From positions 5,506-18,563 of the forward strand of contig CAJUNG010000036.1 of the NCBI GenBank assembly GCA_910587725.1: a stretch of 13,058 bases of DNA, given 5' to 3'. The position numbers and the translations under genes are program-made. Shown here piece after piece: positions 5,257 to 13,038 of the stretch; the stretch's first letter is position 1, and every line of letters begins with the position of its first letter. This stretch comes from an uncultured Bacilli bacterium. GTDB lineage: Bacteria; Bacillota_I; Bacilli_A; RF39; UBA660. The notes under the pieces were generated by a model. That model was not told the origin of the DNA. It ran no database searches and saw nothing but the letters and a program-made list of their open reading frames with translations.

Positions 5257-5994
5257 ATGCAGTTTTATAATATTAAAAAAAATGGACCAGTAATCATTTC
5301 AAATCAGGAAGATAGCACTTATATTTTTGTAGATGATGCACTTCGCTATAGTTTTATCAACTTTGATGATTGTCATGTTTCTCAAATTGAATATTTGGCT
5401 GAAGAGGATAAAATTATCGCTCAATATGGTGGAGAAAAGTCGGGATTTGAACTAATTGGAATTTCTTCAGATAATTCCGTAGAAAAAAGACGGATACAAA
5501 ATTCGGTACTTAGAATTAAAGAAGGCATTTACTTAGAACCCACCCTTGCCAGGTCAGTTAACCTAATCGATACAAGAAAAACGCCGTTTAACTTTCTAAG
5601 TATTTCTCAAGAAATGCAAAAAGCATTTTTTTCGCATAACCTATTTTCTCTTTACTTAGAAAATATCTGTTTTTTTACTAGTGACGAACTACCCGAAAAT
5701 ATGCATTTAATTACTTTTGATATCGGTAGGGATGAGCGTATTTATAGTGCTATTTCTTTAGATGAATCTAGTATGTTTCAAATGGTACCGTCTGTTTATC
5801 GTTTGCTTACGAAAAAAGTATATCCCCTTGCTAATCATGAAAATTTAATTCCTTTTTCGGAGTTTGTCGACCTTTTTGCTCAAACGGATATTGTTAAAGA
5901 GTTAGCCTTCATCTGTGAAAAACAAGAGTCAGAAACTGTAGAAGGTCAAGAAAATGCCAGACAGTATTTTATCCAATATCTTAAAGAAAAATAA
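5257..5994 (+). CDS. hypothetical protein, 245 residues
   Basis: No family is recognised. It is a soluble, acidic protein without signal peptide, membrane segment or obvious catalytic motif. The first half looks beta-rich (VIISNQEDSTYIFVDDALRY, IEYLAEEDKIIAQYGGEK). The second half is mixed, with FSHNLFSLYLENICFF and a C-terminal charged helix ending QYFIQYLKEK. The start ATG 5257 follows AGGAGGG at a good distance and its own promoter. It is divergent from the DUF4268 gene, with starts 91 bp apart, and convergent with the dehydrogenase. The divergent arrangement hints at shared control with DUF4268, but nothing in the sequence shows a common job. Confidence 0.75.
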   Translation: MQFYNIKKNGPVIISNQEDSTYIFVDDALRYSFINFDDCHVSQIEYLAEEDKIIAQYGGEKSGFELIGISSDNSVEKRRIQNSVLRIKEGIYLEPTLARSVNLIDTRKTPFNFLSISQEMQKAFFSHNLFSLYLENICFFTSDELPENMHLITFDIGRDERIYSAISLDESSMFQMVPSVYRLLTKKVYPLANHENLIPFSEFVDLFAQTDIVKELAFICEKQESETVEGQENARQYFIQYLKEK

Positions 5995-5997
5995 AGC

Positions 5998-6072
5998 CAT
6001 AAAAATAGAGTAAAAGTTTTTGTAATGAACTCCTAAAATTTGTTCTTAGAAAACTTCTACTCTATTTTATTT
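5998..6072. terminator. long bidirectional terminator
   Basis: Arms 6002-6020 and 6050-6068 pair over 19 positions with a single A/C mismatch, and an inner GAAC/GTTC pairing lies in the loop. T-rich tracts occur on both sides. It sits between the convergent unknown gene and the dehydrogenase. Confidence 0.85.
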
Positions 6073-6086
6073 TCCTATTTTCCTTA

Positions 6087-7112
6087 TTACTTTTGTGGTT
6101 CTACTAAGATTTTAATCGTATCGGAAGTTCCGGAAGTTAATTCTTCATAAGCCGATTGTACTTCTTCTAAACCAACGATTTTATCCACAAACTTCATCAC
6201 TTCTATCTGTTTTTCTTGAATTAAATGGATACAGGTTTCAAACTCTTTTCTGGTATAAGCAATTGCTCCTTGGACTTGTACCTCTTTCATTACTGCCATT
6301 ACTGTAGGTATAGTGATTGGTTTGGTGGCCACACCTACCAAGATGATTTTTCCACCAGGTTTTACTGCCATTAATGAACTCGTTACAGCACTAGAATTTC
6401 CACAAGCATCAATTACAACATCAAATCCATCCTTGGTTTTTTTCATCATTTCATTCAGTATAGATTCATTCTTCGCATCATACCAAGTATCACAAACACC
6501 TAATTTTACGGCCTTTTCACCTCGTTTAGAATTCGTCTCACTAACCGCAACAAAGCTTGCTCCTTCTTTTTTTGCGAGTTCAGCAGAGGTTAGTCCAATA
6601 ATTCCTCCACCAACAACTAAAACTTTTTGTCCCACTTTAATATCTGCTAGGTGGATTGCATGTAGTGATACGGCTAGTGGTTCTACCATCGCTGCCTCTT
6701 CATCCTTCACTTCATCGGGAATCTTGATTACCATATCTGAACGAACTTTAATCACTTCAGAAAGCCCTCCAGGGTAATCCAAAGAAAGTCCAGTAGCATG
6801 AAGCCAAGTCTCTGTACAAAATTGTGGATTTCCGCTTTCACAAGATGAACATTTTCCACAAGGAGAAATCGGTAGAGCCGTCACCCTATCTCCAATATTT
6901 AAGTCTTTCCTGCTTCCTGTATCAACCACTGTTCCCACGTATTCATGTCCTAAAACTAAACCTTTGACATCCCCATTTTCCCAGTAGTGAATATCCGAAC
7001 CACAAATTCCACATTTTTCAATTTTAATGATGACTTCCCCATTTTCTGCCATTGGCATTTCCATTTCTTTTAATTCAAATTCTTTTACTCCTTTGATTTG
7101 AAGTCCTCTCAT
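6087..7112 (-). CDS. zinc-dependent alcohol/polyol dehydrogenase (MDR family)
   Basis: A 341-residue medium-chain dehydrogenase of normal length. The catalytic zinc site is Cys37 (KCGICGSDIH), His56-Glu57 (GHEYVG) and Glu145 (VEPLAVSLHA). The structural zinc site is Cys85, 88, 91 and 99 (PCGKCSSCES...FC). The Rossmann segment VLVVGGGIIGL lies at residues 164-174. It oxidises an alcohol or sugar alcohol with NAD(P)+. The nearest types by motif are sorbitol/threonine/butanediol dehydrogenases, but the substrate cannot be read from sequence. ATG 7112 is preceded by AGGTGAGGA. It has no functional neighbours (no PTS, kinase or isomerase), so the pathway is open. Confidence 0.9.
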   Translation of the reverse strand: MRGLQIKGVKEFELKEMEMPMAENGEVIIKIEKCGICGSDIHYWENGDVKGLVLGHEYVGTVVDTGSRKDLNIGDRVTALPISPCGKCSSCESGNPQFCTETWLHATGLSLDYPGGLSEVIKVRSDMVIKIPDEVKDEEAAMVEPLAVSLHAIHLADIKVGQKVLVVGGGIIGLTSAELAKKEGASFVAVSETNSKRGEKAVKLGVCDTWYDAKNESILNEMMKKTKDGFDVVIDACGNSSAVTSSLMAVKPGGKIILVGVATKPITIPTVMAVMKEVQVQGAIAYTRKEFETCIHLIQEKQIEVMKFVDKIVGLEEVQSAYEELTSGTSDTIKILVEPQK

Positions 7113-7432
7113 ATCCTCACCTATCCTTTTTTATAGTATATCATTAAAGTTGTGGACAACCGGAGAACTTTTTCTTTTTTTACAATTTTTGACAGATTAA
7201 TTCTAGAGAAAAGAATCGTTAATTCTTAAAAACGGCATCTTTCTACATTTTTTGGTTGGTGCTAGTTTTATATCATTTATCATTTAAAATGATACTTCAT
7301 TTGCGAATTCATGCTTTATTTGGACTTGAATTCGTTTCTTAAGGATACATTTCCTTTTCCCCTTTTCTTATAAAAGGTGCATTAATCCATCAAATTTTCT
7401 TATTTCATATTTTCTCCCTTAGTTATTTTTAG
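7113..7432. other. intergenic region with palindromes, no gene seen
   Basis: This 320-bp stretch is AT-rich, with stops in all frames and no convincing gene. It holds a perfect palindrome TATCATTT-A-AAATGATA (7278-7294), preceded by a direct copy of TATCATTT (7271-7278). It also has a spaced inverted pair CGAATTC (7304-7310) / GAATTCG (7328-7334) and a weak hairpin AAGAAT/ATTCTT near 7210-7226. These look operator-like but have no assigned regulator. The dehydrogenase promoter should be near 7113-7165; only a weak candidate (TTGTCC, 18 bp, TATAAA on the - strand) is visible. Confidence 0.5.
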
Positions 7433-7635
7433 TATAATATTCATCAAGAGATTAAATCGCAGAAAGAAATAGTGCTTAAGATTTATCACTAGCTCGTAGA
7501 ATAAAAAGTTATATGATATATCTGCTGATTGGATGAAATATTGGCAACCATAAAGCTTTTGATGATACGAATCACATTATCCATCAATTTAAAAATTACT
7601 TTCTAAAATCAGATGAAGGAAAAGGAGAAGAATAG
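7433..7635 (+). pseudogene. decayed gene remnant before the pentapeptide gene
   Basis: Three protein-like pieces follow each other in shifting frames: YNIHQEIKSQKEIVLKIYH (7433-7489), KKLYDISADWMKYW (7503-7544), and IGNHKAFDDTNHIIHQFKNY continuing FLKSDEGKGEE to TAG at 7633-7635. Their order and composition suggest one former gene with two +1 frame changes and no surviving start. The family is not recognised. Chance open frames are possible, but the third piece is 31 residues with balanced composition. TATAAT at 7433-7438 could instead be the -10 of a promoter for the next gene, with a poor -35. Confidence 0.4.
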
Positions 7636-7638
7636 AAA

Positions 7639-8262
7639 ATGAAAAGAAAAGAACCTAAATTAAAACCATATCTCGATATAGGAGACGTTTCATTATTCCA
7701 GGAAGAAGTTGTTTCTGATGTCGCTTTTTCCCATCTGATATTACCTAAGAATTACGAGGTAATTGAATTTAATGGTTGCCGATTTATCCATGTTAATTTT
7801 TCTAATATTGCTACTTCTATTTCTTTTTATGATTGTGTATTTGAGTCTTGTGATTTCTCTAATATGATTTTTGATGGTGGCTGTTTTACTCGTGCTAAAT
7901 TTTCACAATGCAAACTTCTTGGTAGTAGGATAATCAATGCAAGTATCCAGGAGGTTACCTTTTCTTCTTGTAATTTAGATTATACGTCTATTCTAGAGTC
8001 CTCTCTTTCCCATGTTTCTTTTACATCTTCTACAATGGTAGAGGTACGCAACTTTAAATTAAAATTAAAGGATATTTCTTTCCTTGCTTGTCAAATCATT
8101 CGTTTAGAAAATATTTCTACGAGTTTAAAAGAGATTGACTTTTCCACTTCGACTTTAGAAGGGGGAACCTTTTCTCTTTCGGATTTACAAGGCGTGACGT
8201 TAAATCGCGAACAAGCGCTCAACATCACGAAGCTATTCGGAATTAAAATTACTGATGAGTAA
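7639..8262 (+). CDS. pentapeptide-repeat protein
   Basis: A 207-residue protein with degenerate five-residue repeats from about residue 45 to 185, with Phe/Leu/Ile at the centre of each unit: CRFIHVNFSN, CVFESCDFSN, FTRAKFSQCKL, VTFSSCNLDY, IDFSTSTLEG. Such repeats fold as a square right-handed beta-helix. The end (LQGVTLNREQALNITKLFGI) matches the usual C-terminal cap of Bacillota pentapeptide proteins. Some relatives (Qnr, MfpA) mimic DNA and protect gyrase, but the sequence does not show that role here and many family members have none known. ATG 7639 has AGGAG about 11 bases upstream, a rather long spacing. Confidence 0.85.
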   Translation: MKRKEPKLKPYLDIGDVSLFQEEVVSDVAFSHLILPKNYEVIEFNGCRFIHVNFSNIATSISFYDCVFESCDFSNMIFDGGCFTRAKFSQCKLLGSRIINASIQEVTFSSCNLDYTSILESSLSHVSFTSSTMVEVRNFKLKLKDISFLACQIIRLENISTSLKEIDFSTSTLEGGTFSLSDLQGVTLNREQALNITKLFGIKITDE

Positions 8263-8338
8263 AAACTAGACATTACTGTGTTGAACTCTGTTTCCAAAAT
8301 AAAATGGAAACATCATTCATCCAATACGTCTAGTTTTT
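8261..8338. terminator. bidirectional terminator carrying both genes' stop codons
   Basis: Outer arms AAAAACTAGAC (8261-8271) and GTCTAGTTTTT (8328-8338) pair perfectly. An inner hairpin TGTTTCCA (8289-8296) / TGGAAACA (8305-8312) lies within. The stop of the + gene (8260-8262) and of the - gene (8338-8340) are built into the two ends of the outer stem. Confidence 0.8.
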
Positions 8339-9036
8339 TATTCCCCTAAATTCGCAGACATCACATTATAAATTGAATCTGTAATTACATAGATAGAATC
8401 ATTGCATCCACATTCTCCCTCTAGGCGAATCATTTCATCTTTTGTATCGATATCATTAATCATAATTCTTCGATTTTCTCCGATTTTTCTTTTCATGTTT
8501 TCTTTCTCAATACAAGTGGAATTCATCGAATAAAAATCTCCCTGTACTTGCCAAAGTTCATTACTTTTATAACACATATTAATTCCCGTTCTTTGTCTTC
8601 CACTTAAATCTCGGATATATTCTACCACATCTTCCAAATCACTTTTAATATAAATATTTAAGTTCGGAAAATTTCCGGTAATTTCTATCACTTTCTTTAA
8701 AAATGCAACATCGGTTTGTTCTTCTAGAGATAATACAAGAATACAATTACTTCTATCTAGGGATTTTAGTGCTTCTTCTAAAGTTAAAACTTGGTGATTA
8801 CGAACTCCTGATGCAATATTTCTTCTTCTTAAATAATATAAAGTTTCCCCTTTCATTTCCTCTTTGGTAATATCTTGATTATTTTTACAATAAACAACAA
8901 CCTCTTTATCCTTTGTTTCGCAAGCCCCTAGTTCAATTCCAAAAACATCGGGTAATTTTGTTGCTAGTTCAATCGCATCTCGACAGGCAGGGGGAATATT
9001 CTTTGTAGTAATTCCTCCTCTTACGATATATCTCAT
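8338..9036 (-). CDS. GDPD-fold protein, probably catalytically inactive
   Basis: The 232 residues follow the glycerophosphodiester phosphodiesterase outline: RYIVRGGITTKNIPPACRDA, GIELGACETKDKEVVVYC, then TLEEALKSLDRSNCILVLSL. Active GDPDs have HRG, PENT, ELD and HD at these places; here they read VRG, IPPA, ELG and CK. Both catalytic histidines, the PENT Glu and the metal-binding Asp are gone, and only one Glu remains. So the fold assignment is a family inference, and loss of phosphodiesterase activity is a further inference. It is divergent from cardiolipin synthase (106 bp between starts), which suggests a phospholipid-linked role such as ligand binding or regulation. ATG 9036 follows GAGGAGG. 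No signal peptide or membrane segment is seen, so it is cytosolic. Confidence 0.65.
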   Translation of the reverse strand: MRYIVRGGITTKNIPPACRDAIELATKLPDVFGIELGACETKDKEVVVYCKNNQDITKEEMKGETLYYLRRRNIASGVRNHQVLTLEEALKSLDRSNCILVLSLEEQTDVAFLKKVIEITGNFPNLNIYIKSDLEDVVEYIRDLSGRQRTGINMCYKSNELWQVQGDFYSMNSTCIEKENMKRKIGENRRIMINDIDTKDEMIRLEGECGCNDSIYVITDSIYNVMSANLGE

Positions 9037-9078
9037 CTTTTTCCTCCTCTTTTTATTTTATGACTTTATTTTCTCTAT

Positions 9079-9107
9079 TTGCCAAATATTTCAGTTCGTG
9101 ATAAAAT
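9079..9107 (+). promoter_or_regulatory. promoter of cls
   Basis: TTGCCA (9079-9084), a 17-bp spacer and TAAAAT (9102-9107), 35 bp before ATG 9143. The -35 lies in a small palindrome, TTTGCCAAA. Confidence 0.7.
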
Positions 9108-9142
9108 TTTAGTAGAAGTTTTTATTATGGGAAGGTGATGCT

Positions 9143-10657
9143 ATGAAATTTTTAAGGAATTTATCTCGACTACTTTTTTCAAGAGGAATTATTTCTGTCT
9201 TGGTTCTAATGATTCAAATATTTATCATCTTTTTCATTTATCACTTTTTCCTAGATTACATTTTCTATTTTTATGGTGTTTCTATTTTACTTTCTATCGT
9301 CGTCGTAATCCAAATTTTAAATAGTTATCAAAATCCAGCCTTCCAACTTTCTTGGATTATTTTGGTTCTTGCCCTTCCTGTATTTGGAATTTTTATGTAT
9401 TTATGGATATCTTCTCAATACATTCCGAAAAAGTTAGGAAGAAGACTTAACCATCTGCATAAGAAAAGTTTAACAGCTCTAGAAAATGCGAATATTTATC
9501 AAGTTCCGGTTTTAGATTCGCCCGTTTCGAATTATTTATCTCGTGTTTTTGGGTATCGTACATTCTTTGGAGATGCCACCTACTTTCCTTCTGGAGAAGA
9601 CTTTTTCCCAGATTTTTTAGAGGAACTTAAGAAAGCAGAAAAATTTATCTTTTTAGAATTTTTCATTATTGAACGTGGTTATATGTGGGATTCTGTGTTA
9701 GAAATACTAAAAGAGAAGGTAAAAAATGGTGTGGAAGTACGACTTCTTTATGATGGAACTTGTTCTATTTCTCTTCTTCCGTTAAATTATCCTGAAGTAC
9801 TAGAAAGCTTTGGTATTTCTTGTCTTCAATATTCTCCGATTCGTCCTTTCATCTCTACTTATCACAATAACCGGGACCACAGAAAAATTGTGGTTATCGA
9901 TGGAGCTATTGGATATACTGGGGGCATCAATTTAGCTGATGAATATATTAATGAAAAGGTACGTTTCGGTTACTGGAAAGATGCAGCAATTAAAATTAAG
10001 GGAAATGCCGTCAATACTTTTACTACTTTGTTTTTAGAAATGTGGAATTTATCTAGTGAACAGCAAGAAAGTATTTATCCTTATTTAGTCAATTCTAAAA
10101 CTACTGAAAAGGGGATGATTACTCCCTATGGTGACCATCCTTACGACCGAGAAGAGGTTTCTAAAAATGTGTATCTAGACTTAATTCATCGTGCAAGAAA
10201 ATACATTCATATCATGACACCTTATTTAGTTTTGGATAACGAACTTCTTAGTGCATTAAAACTTGCGGCAAAAGAGGGATTAGAAGTAGTGATTATGATG
10301 CCTCATATTCCTGATAAGCAATACACTTATCTTCTTGCTAGAAGCTACTATGCACAGCTACTTCAAGCTGGTGTTAAAATCTATGAGTTCACCAGTGGAT
10401 TTGTACATGCGAAGAACTTAGTTGTCGATGGAGAGTTTGCAACCGTAGGTAGTGTCAATTTCGATTACCGCAGTCTATATTTAAACTATGAATGTGGATG
10501 CTTGCTACAAAATCATAAATGTATTAAAAAAATAGAAAAAGATTTTTCCGGAACAATTAAAATGTGTCAGGAAATCACTTTGAAAAAAGTAGAGAAATAC
10601 CCAATTTTTCAAAAGATTTATGGAAAAGTACTAAGACTTTTTGCTCCATTAATGTAA
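9143..10657 (+). CDS. cls: cardiolipin synthase (phospholipase D superfamily)
   Basis: A 504-residue membrane enzyme of standard Cls length. It joins two phosphatidylglycerol molecules into cardiolipin and glycerol at the inner membrane. Membrane segments lie at about residues 15-36, 40-60 and 70-90 (PLDc_N region). Two PLD active-site motifs follow: HRKIVVIDG (His246, Lys248, Asp253) before GYTGGINLADEY, and HAKNLVVDG (His422, Lys424, Asp429) before GSVNFDYRS. Both are intact, so it should be active. ATG 9143 is preceded by AAGGTGAT and a good promoter. It is a single gene, divergent from the GDPD-like gene. Confidence 0.95.
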   Translation: MKFLRNLSRLLFSRGIISVLVLMIQIFIIFFIYHFFLDYIFYFYGVSILLSIVVVIQILNSYQNPAFQLSWIILVLALPVFGIFMYLWISSQYIPKKLGRRLNHLHKKSLTALENANIYQVPVLDSPVSNYLSRVFGYRTFFGDATYFPSGEDFFPDFLEELKKAEKFIFLEFFIIERGYMWDSVLEILKEKVKNGVEVRLLYDGTCSISLLPLNYPEVLESFGISCLQYSPIRPFISTYHNNRDHRKIVVIDGAIGYTGGINLADEYINEKVRFGYWKDAAIKIKGNAVNTFTTLFLEMWNLSSEQQESIYPYLVNSKTTEKGMITPYGDHPYDREEVSKNVYLDLIHRARKYIHIMTPYLVLDNELLSALKLAAKEGLEVVIMMPHIPDKQYTYLLARSYYAQLLQAGVKIYEFTSGFVHAKNLVVDGEFATVGSVNFDYRSLYLNYECGCLLQNHKCIKKIEKDFSGTIKMCQEITLKKVEKYPIFQKIYGKVLRLFAPLM

Positions 10658-10695
10658 AAAAAAGGACTTCTATTCAAATGTCCTTTTATTTTTTT
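10656..10695. terminator. bidirectional terminator after cls
   Basis: AAAAGGAC (10660-10667) pairs with GTCCTTTT (10680-10687), with T-runs outward on both strands. The stop of the - strand glycosylase gene (10686-10688) lies in the stem end. Confidence 0.85.
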
Positions 10696-11183
10696 ATTCT
10701 GCGATATGTTTCAATTAAATCCTCATCTTTATAATTAGCAATATTTGCAGGAGAAGTAGAAGGCAGATACTCTGCTTTGATGTGTGTTTTTTCATAATGG
10801 TATTTTTCATAAAGAGCGTATGCTTTTTTTCCTGTCGTATAAATTCTTTTGATGTTACTTTGTTCAAGAATAGAATTTAGATCTGTTGGTATCACTTGTT
10901 TAATTGAAGAATCGCTTGATGCTTTTATGACACAACAATCAATGCAATCCCATAAGGCGATTTTTTTGCGTTTTAAAAAGTCTTTTTTCTTTTCTATAGT
11001 TTCAGGAATTTCTTCTTCATATATTTTGCTTAACACTTTCCAGAATTTATTTTGCGGATGCATATAATAAAATCCTATTTCCCTTGATTTTCTAGATGGC
11101 ATACTTCCTAATATTAGTACTTCCGAATCACAATTGACATAGGGAGGAAAAGTATGTTCTACGAATTCTTCTTTACTTTTCAT
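10686..11183 (-). CDS. hypoxanthine (deoxyinosine)-DNA glycosylase, UDG superfamily
   Basis: A 165-residue protein of the uracil-DNA-glycosylase superfamily, type hypoxanthine-DNA glycosylase. Motifs in order are VLILGSMPSRKSREIGFYY (residues 22-40), MHPQNKFWKVL (41-51) and LPSTSPANIANY (140-151). It removes hypoxanthine left by adenine deamination, starting base-excision repair. The start is ATG 11183, seven bases after AAGGA; TTG 11216 has no site and overlaps the upstream gene. It is last in a tight operon, 16 bp after the DUF1294 gene. There is no functional link to the envelope genes ahead of it beyond co-transcription. Confidence 0.88.
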   Translation of the reverse strand: MKSKEEFVEHTFPPYVNCDSEVLILGSMPSRKSREIGFYYMHPQNKFWKVLSKIYEEEIPETIEKKKDFLKRKKIALWDCIDCCVIKASSDSSIKQVIPTDLNSILEQSNIKRIYTTGKKAYALYEKYHYEKTHIKAEYLPSTSPANIANYKDEDLIETYRRIKK

Positions 11184-11199
11184 GTTGTTTTCCTTCTTT

Positions 11200-11451
11200 C
11201 TACAAATAAATTCCAATAAAAATAGTTATCCACAAAACTGTGGATAAAAAAACAATTATCCGAAATAACTTTTTTCTATATTTATGTGAAAAAGTGAGCA
11301 TTCCTAAAAGACCTCCCACACATCCACCAAGAATTAAAAGGGTAAGTAAAGCTCTTTCCGGGATTCTAAATTGATGGCGAATTGCGAACAGTTTGTCTAA
11401 ACCAAATAAAATCCAAGTAATGAAGTTAATTAATATAAAATATTCTAACAT
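11200..11451 (-). CDS. DUF1294 small membrane protein
   Basis: An 83-residue protein with three predicted membrane spans (about 3-17, 34-54, 62-83). It carries the DUF1294 signature: LFGLDKLFAIRHQFRIPE, then LLILGGCVGGLLGML, then FSHKYRKKLF. The family is widespread in Bacillota and its function is unknown. The start ATG 11451 has AAGGAAAG upstream and lies 12 bp after the stop of the large envelope gene, so the genes are co-transcribed. Confidence 0.88.
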   Translation of the reverse strand: MLEYFILINFITWILFGLDKLFAIRHQFRIPERALLTLLILGGCVGGLLGMLTFSHKYRKKLFRIIVFLSTVLWITIFIGIYL

Positions 11452-11463
11452 CGTTTTCTTTCC

Positions 11464-13005
11464 TTAATCTACTTCTTCAAAAATCACATTTTTTAAATAG
11501 GTGTACTTAGATGTTTCTGGTTTCAGGTGTTGATAATTTAACATAAAGTTTGCTCTAATATATTCTGTTGCTGGTCTAAATTTTTTATCACTTTCATTGT
11601 TACTACCAATTCCATCAATTGTATTGGCATAAGTTTGATAGCTATTTTGCAGCGTTACTGCCCGCAATAGTCCATAATTGTAACTAGCTCCTTCATTACT
11701 TTGAGACAATTTTGTTCCTTTTTCAATTTTTCCATTTGCCCATGGACTATTCAAAGTAATTGTGTGATTGCTTTTATTGATATTGGCATTTGTATATAAA
11801 TCTGTATATACATTTTTTGAATAACTTAATTCTGGATACATATACCCCGTAGAATCTTGATAATTCCAAAAAATCAATCCTCTTCTATATTCTTCTTCTG
11901 CTAAAACCCAATTTGATAAATCTGTAAAATATATAACGGTATCCCCATCATTCAAATCTTGAGCTAACGTAGTCAATGTATTTTCTTCATACATTACTGT
12001 TCTAGAGTTAATAAAACTTTTATCGATGTCTAATTCTATAAAACCTGCATAATTTATACTTTCTGTATTTTCACTATACATATCGATTTGGTGATGGTAC
12101 TTTTTATTCCTGTCTATTTTTATATCAAAATCAAGAGAAGACGTTACATAATCAGAAGTATCCGCTTTGAAATCATTATCTGAAGAATTATAGATAAATT
12201 TTGAAAAGTTTGTATCATCGCCATATTCTCCATAGCCATTTATAATTAGGTTCTTATAAATTGGCTTACTGCATACATCATGATGATTTTCTACAGATTC
12301 CACATTGGTATAGTCAAATCTTTTAATTAAACATTGCGTATCATTCAATCCTTGGAAAGATACTCTTCCATCACTTTTTATATACACAGTTCCTGAAATA
12401 TCATTTTCCGGATATAAAATTGTACTATTATTTTCCGGTAAATTTAGGGTTGCTCCCGTTGTTAATCCACTATTTTTATAGTAATCTTCACTCTTTTTCA
12501 CAATCTTTTTTACTTTAAGTTTGTCTGTTTCATCGATTGTACCCGTAATCCGATTTCCCCCTGTGATTTCTAAAGAATTATTGATTAGTCCTCCAGTTAT
12601 CCCTAGTGTAATTGTGATTTCTTGATGAAGCGTATTTGTGATAATCAGCTCTATTGTATTTTCACCATTTTCTAAGATGCTATCTTCAGCTTTTTTTACT
12701 GATTCAATGTAATTATAAACTTTTACCTTTTGTTTTTCTTCATCAGTTAACGCTGTTTCAAAATTGTAAAATACCCCATAGTTTGTAACAATTTCTTGAT
12801 TACTCTTTACTTTTATCGTTATCTTTATATCGTCATTGGCAGGAATGATTATTCGATTATTCTCTACGTCTTCTTGAAGAATCTGATAAGTCAAATTACC
12901 AACAGATAAAGTTACTTTTGTTCCGGTTTCGATTTGTTTTTTAAACCAAGCATAAGAAAGTGATAAGGTGATACAAATCCCAACGATACTTCCAAATATA
13001 ATCAA
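11464..13005 (-). CDS. large anchored envelope protein with TasA/camelysin-like N-terminus
   Basis: 513 residues from TTG 13005. One hydrophobic segment (about 1-19, IIFGSIVGICITLSLSYAWF) is followed by a long beta-rich extracellular part full of Asn, Thr and Tyr. The join SYAWF followed by a beta region resembles TasA/camelysin-type and similar 'YAWF/YAYF' surface proteins of low-GC Bacillota. The rest is not recognised. Two cysteines (near residues 228 and 246, in DTQCLIKRF and HHDVCSKP) could form a disulfide. There is no LPxTG or binding domain, so anchoring is by the N-terminal helix. The start is uncertain. GGGGTGG lies seven bases before TTG 13005, but the frame stays open to the window edge, adding residues such as TPSALQRGGSL. 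It heads an operon with DUF1294 and the glycosylase. Confidence 0.7.
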   Translation of the reverse strand: MIIFGSIVGICITLSLSYAWFKKQIETGTKVTLSVGNLTYQILQEDVENNRIIIPANDDIKITIKVKSNQEIVTNYGVFYNFETALTDEEKQKVKVYNYIESVKKAEDSILENGENTIELIITNTLHQEITITLGITGGLINNSLEITGGNRITGTIDETDKLKVKKIVKKSEDYYKNSGLTTGATLNLPENNSTILYPENDISGTVYIKSDGRVSFQGLNDTQCLIKRFDYTNVESVENHHDVCSKPIYKNLIINGYGEYGDDTNFSKFIYNSSDNDFKADTSDYVTSSLDFDIKIDRNKKYHHQIDMYSENTESINYAGFIELDIDKSFINSRTVMYEENTLTTLAQDLNDGDTVIYFTDLSNWVLAEEEYRRGLIFWNYQDSTGYMYPELSYSKNVYTDLYTNANINKSNHTITLNSPWANGKIEKGTKLSQSNEGASYNYGLLRAVTLQNSYQTYANTIDGIGSNNESDKKFRPATEYIRANFMLNYQHLKPETSKYTYLKNVIFEEVD

Positions 13006-13014
13006 TAATGAACC

Positions 13015-13038
13015 ACCCCGCTGCAGAGCAGACGGGGT
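13015..13038 (-). promoter_or_regulatory. GC-rich hairpin covering the ribosome site
   Basis: ACCCCGCTGC and GCAG-A-CGGGGT pair as a 10-bp stem with one bulged A and loop AGA, strikingly GC-rich for this window. On the - strand its 3' arm contains the GGGG of the putative ribosome site before TTG 13005, so it could mask initiation. If the gene really starts further upstream, this is coding sequence instead. Confidence 0.5.

Noticed and set aside
6313..6777. 154-codon open frame on the + strand
   Set aside because: It lies wholly inside and opposite the dehydrogenase gene, which has complete family motifs.
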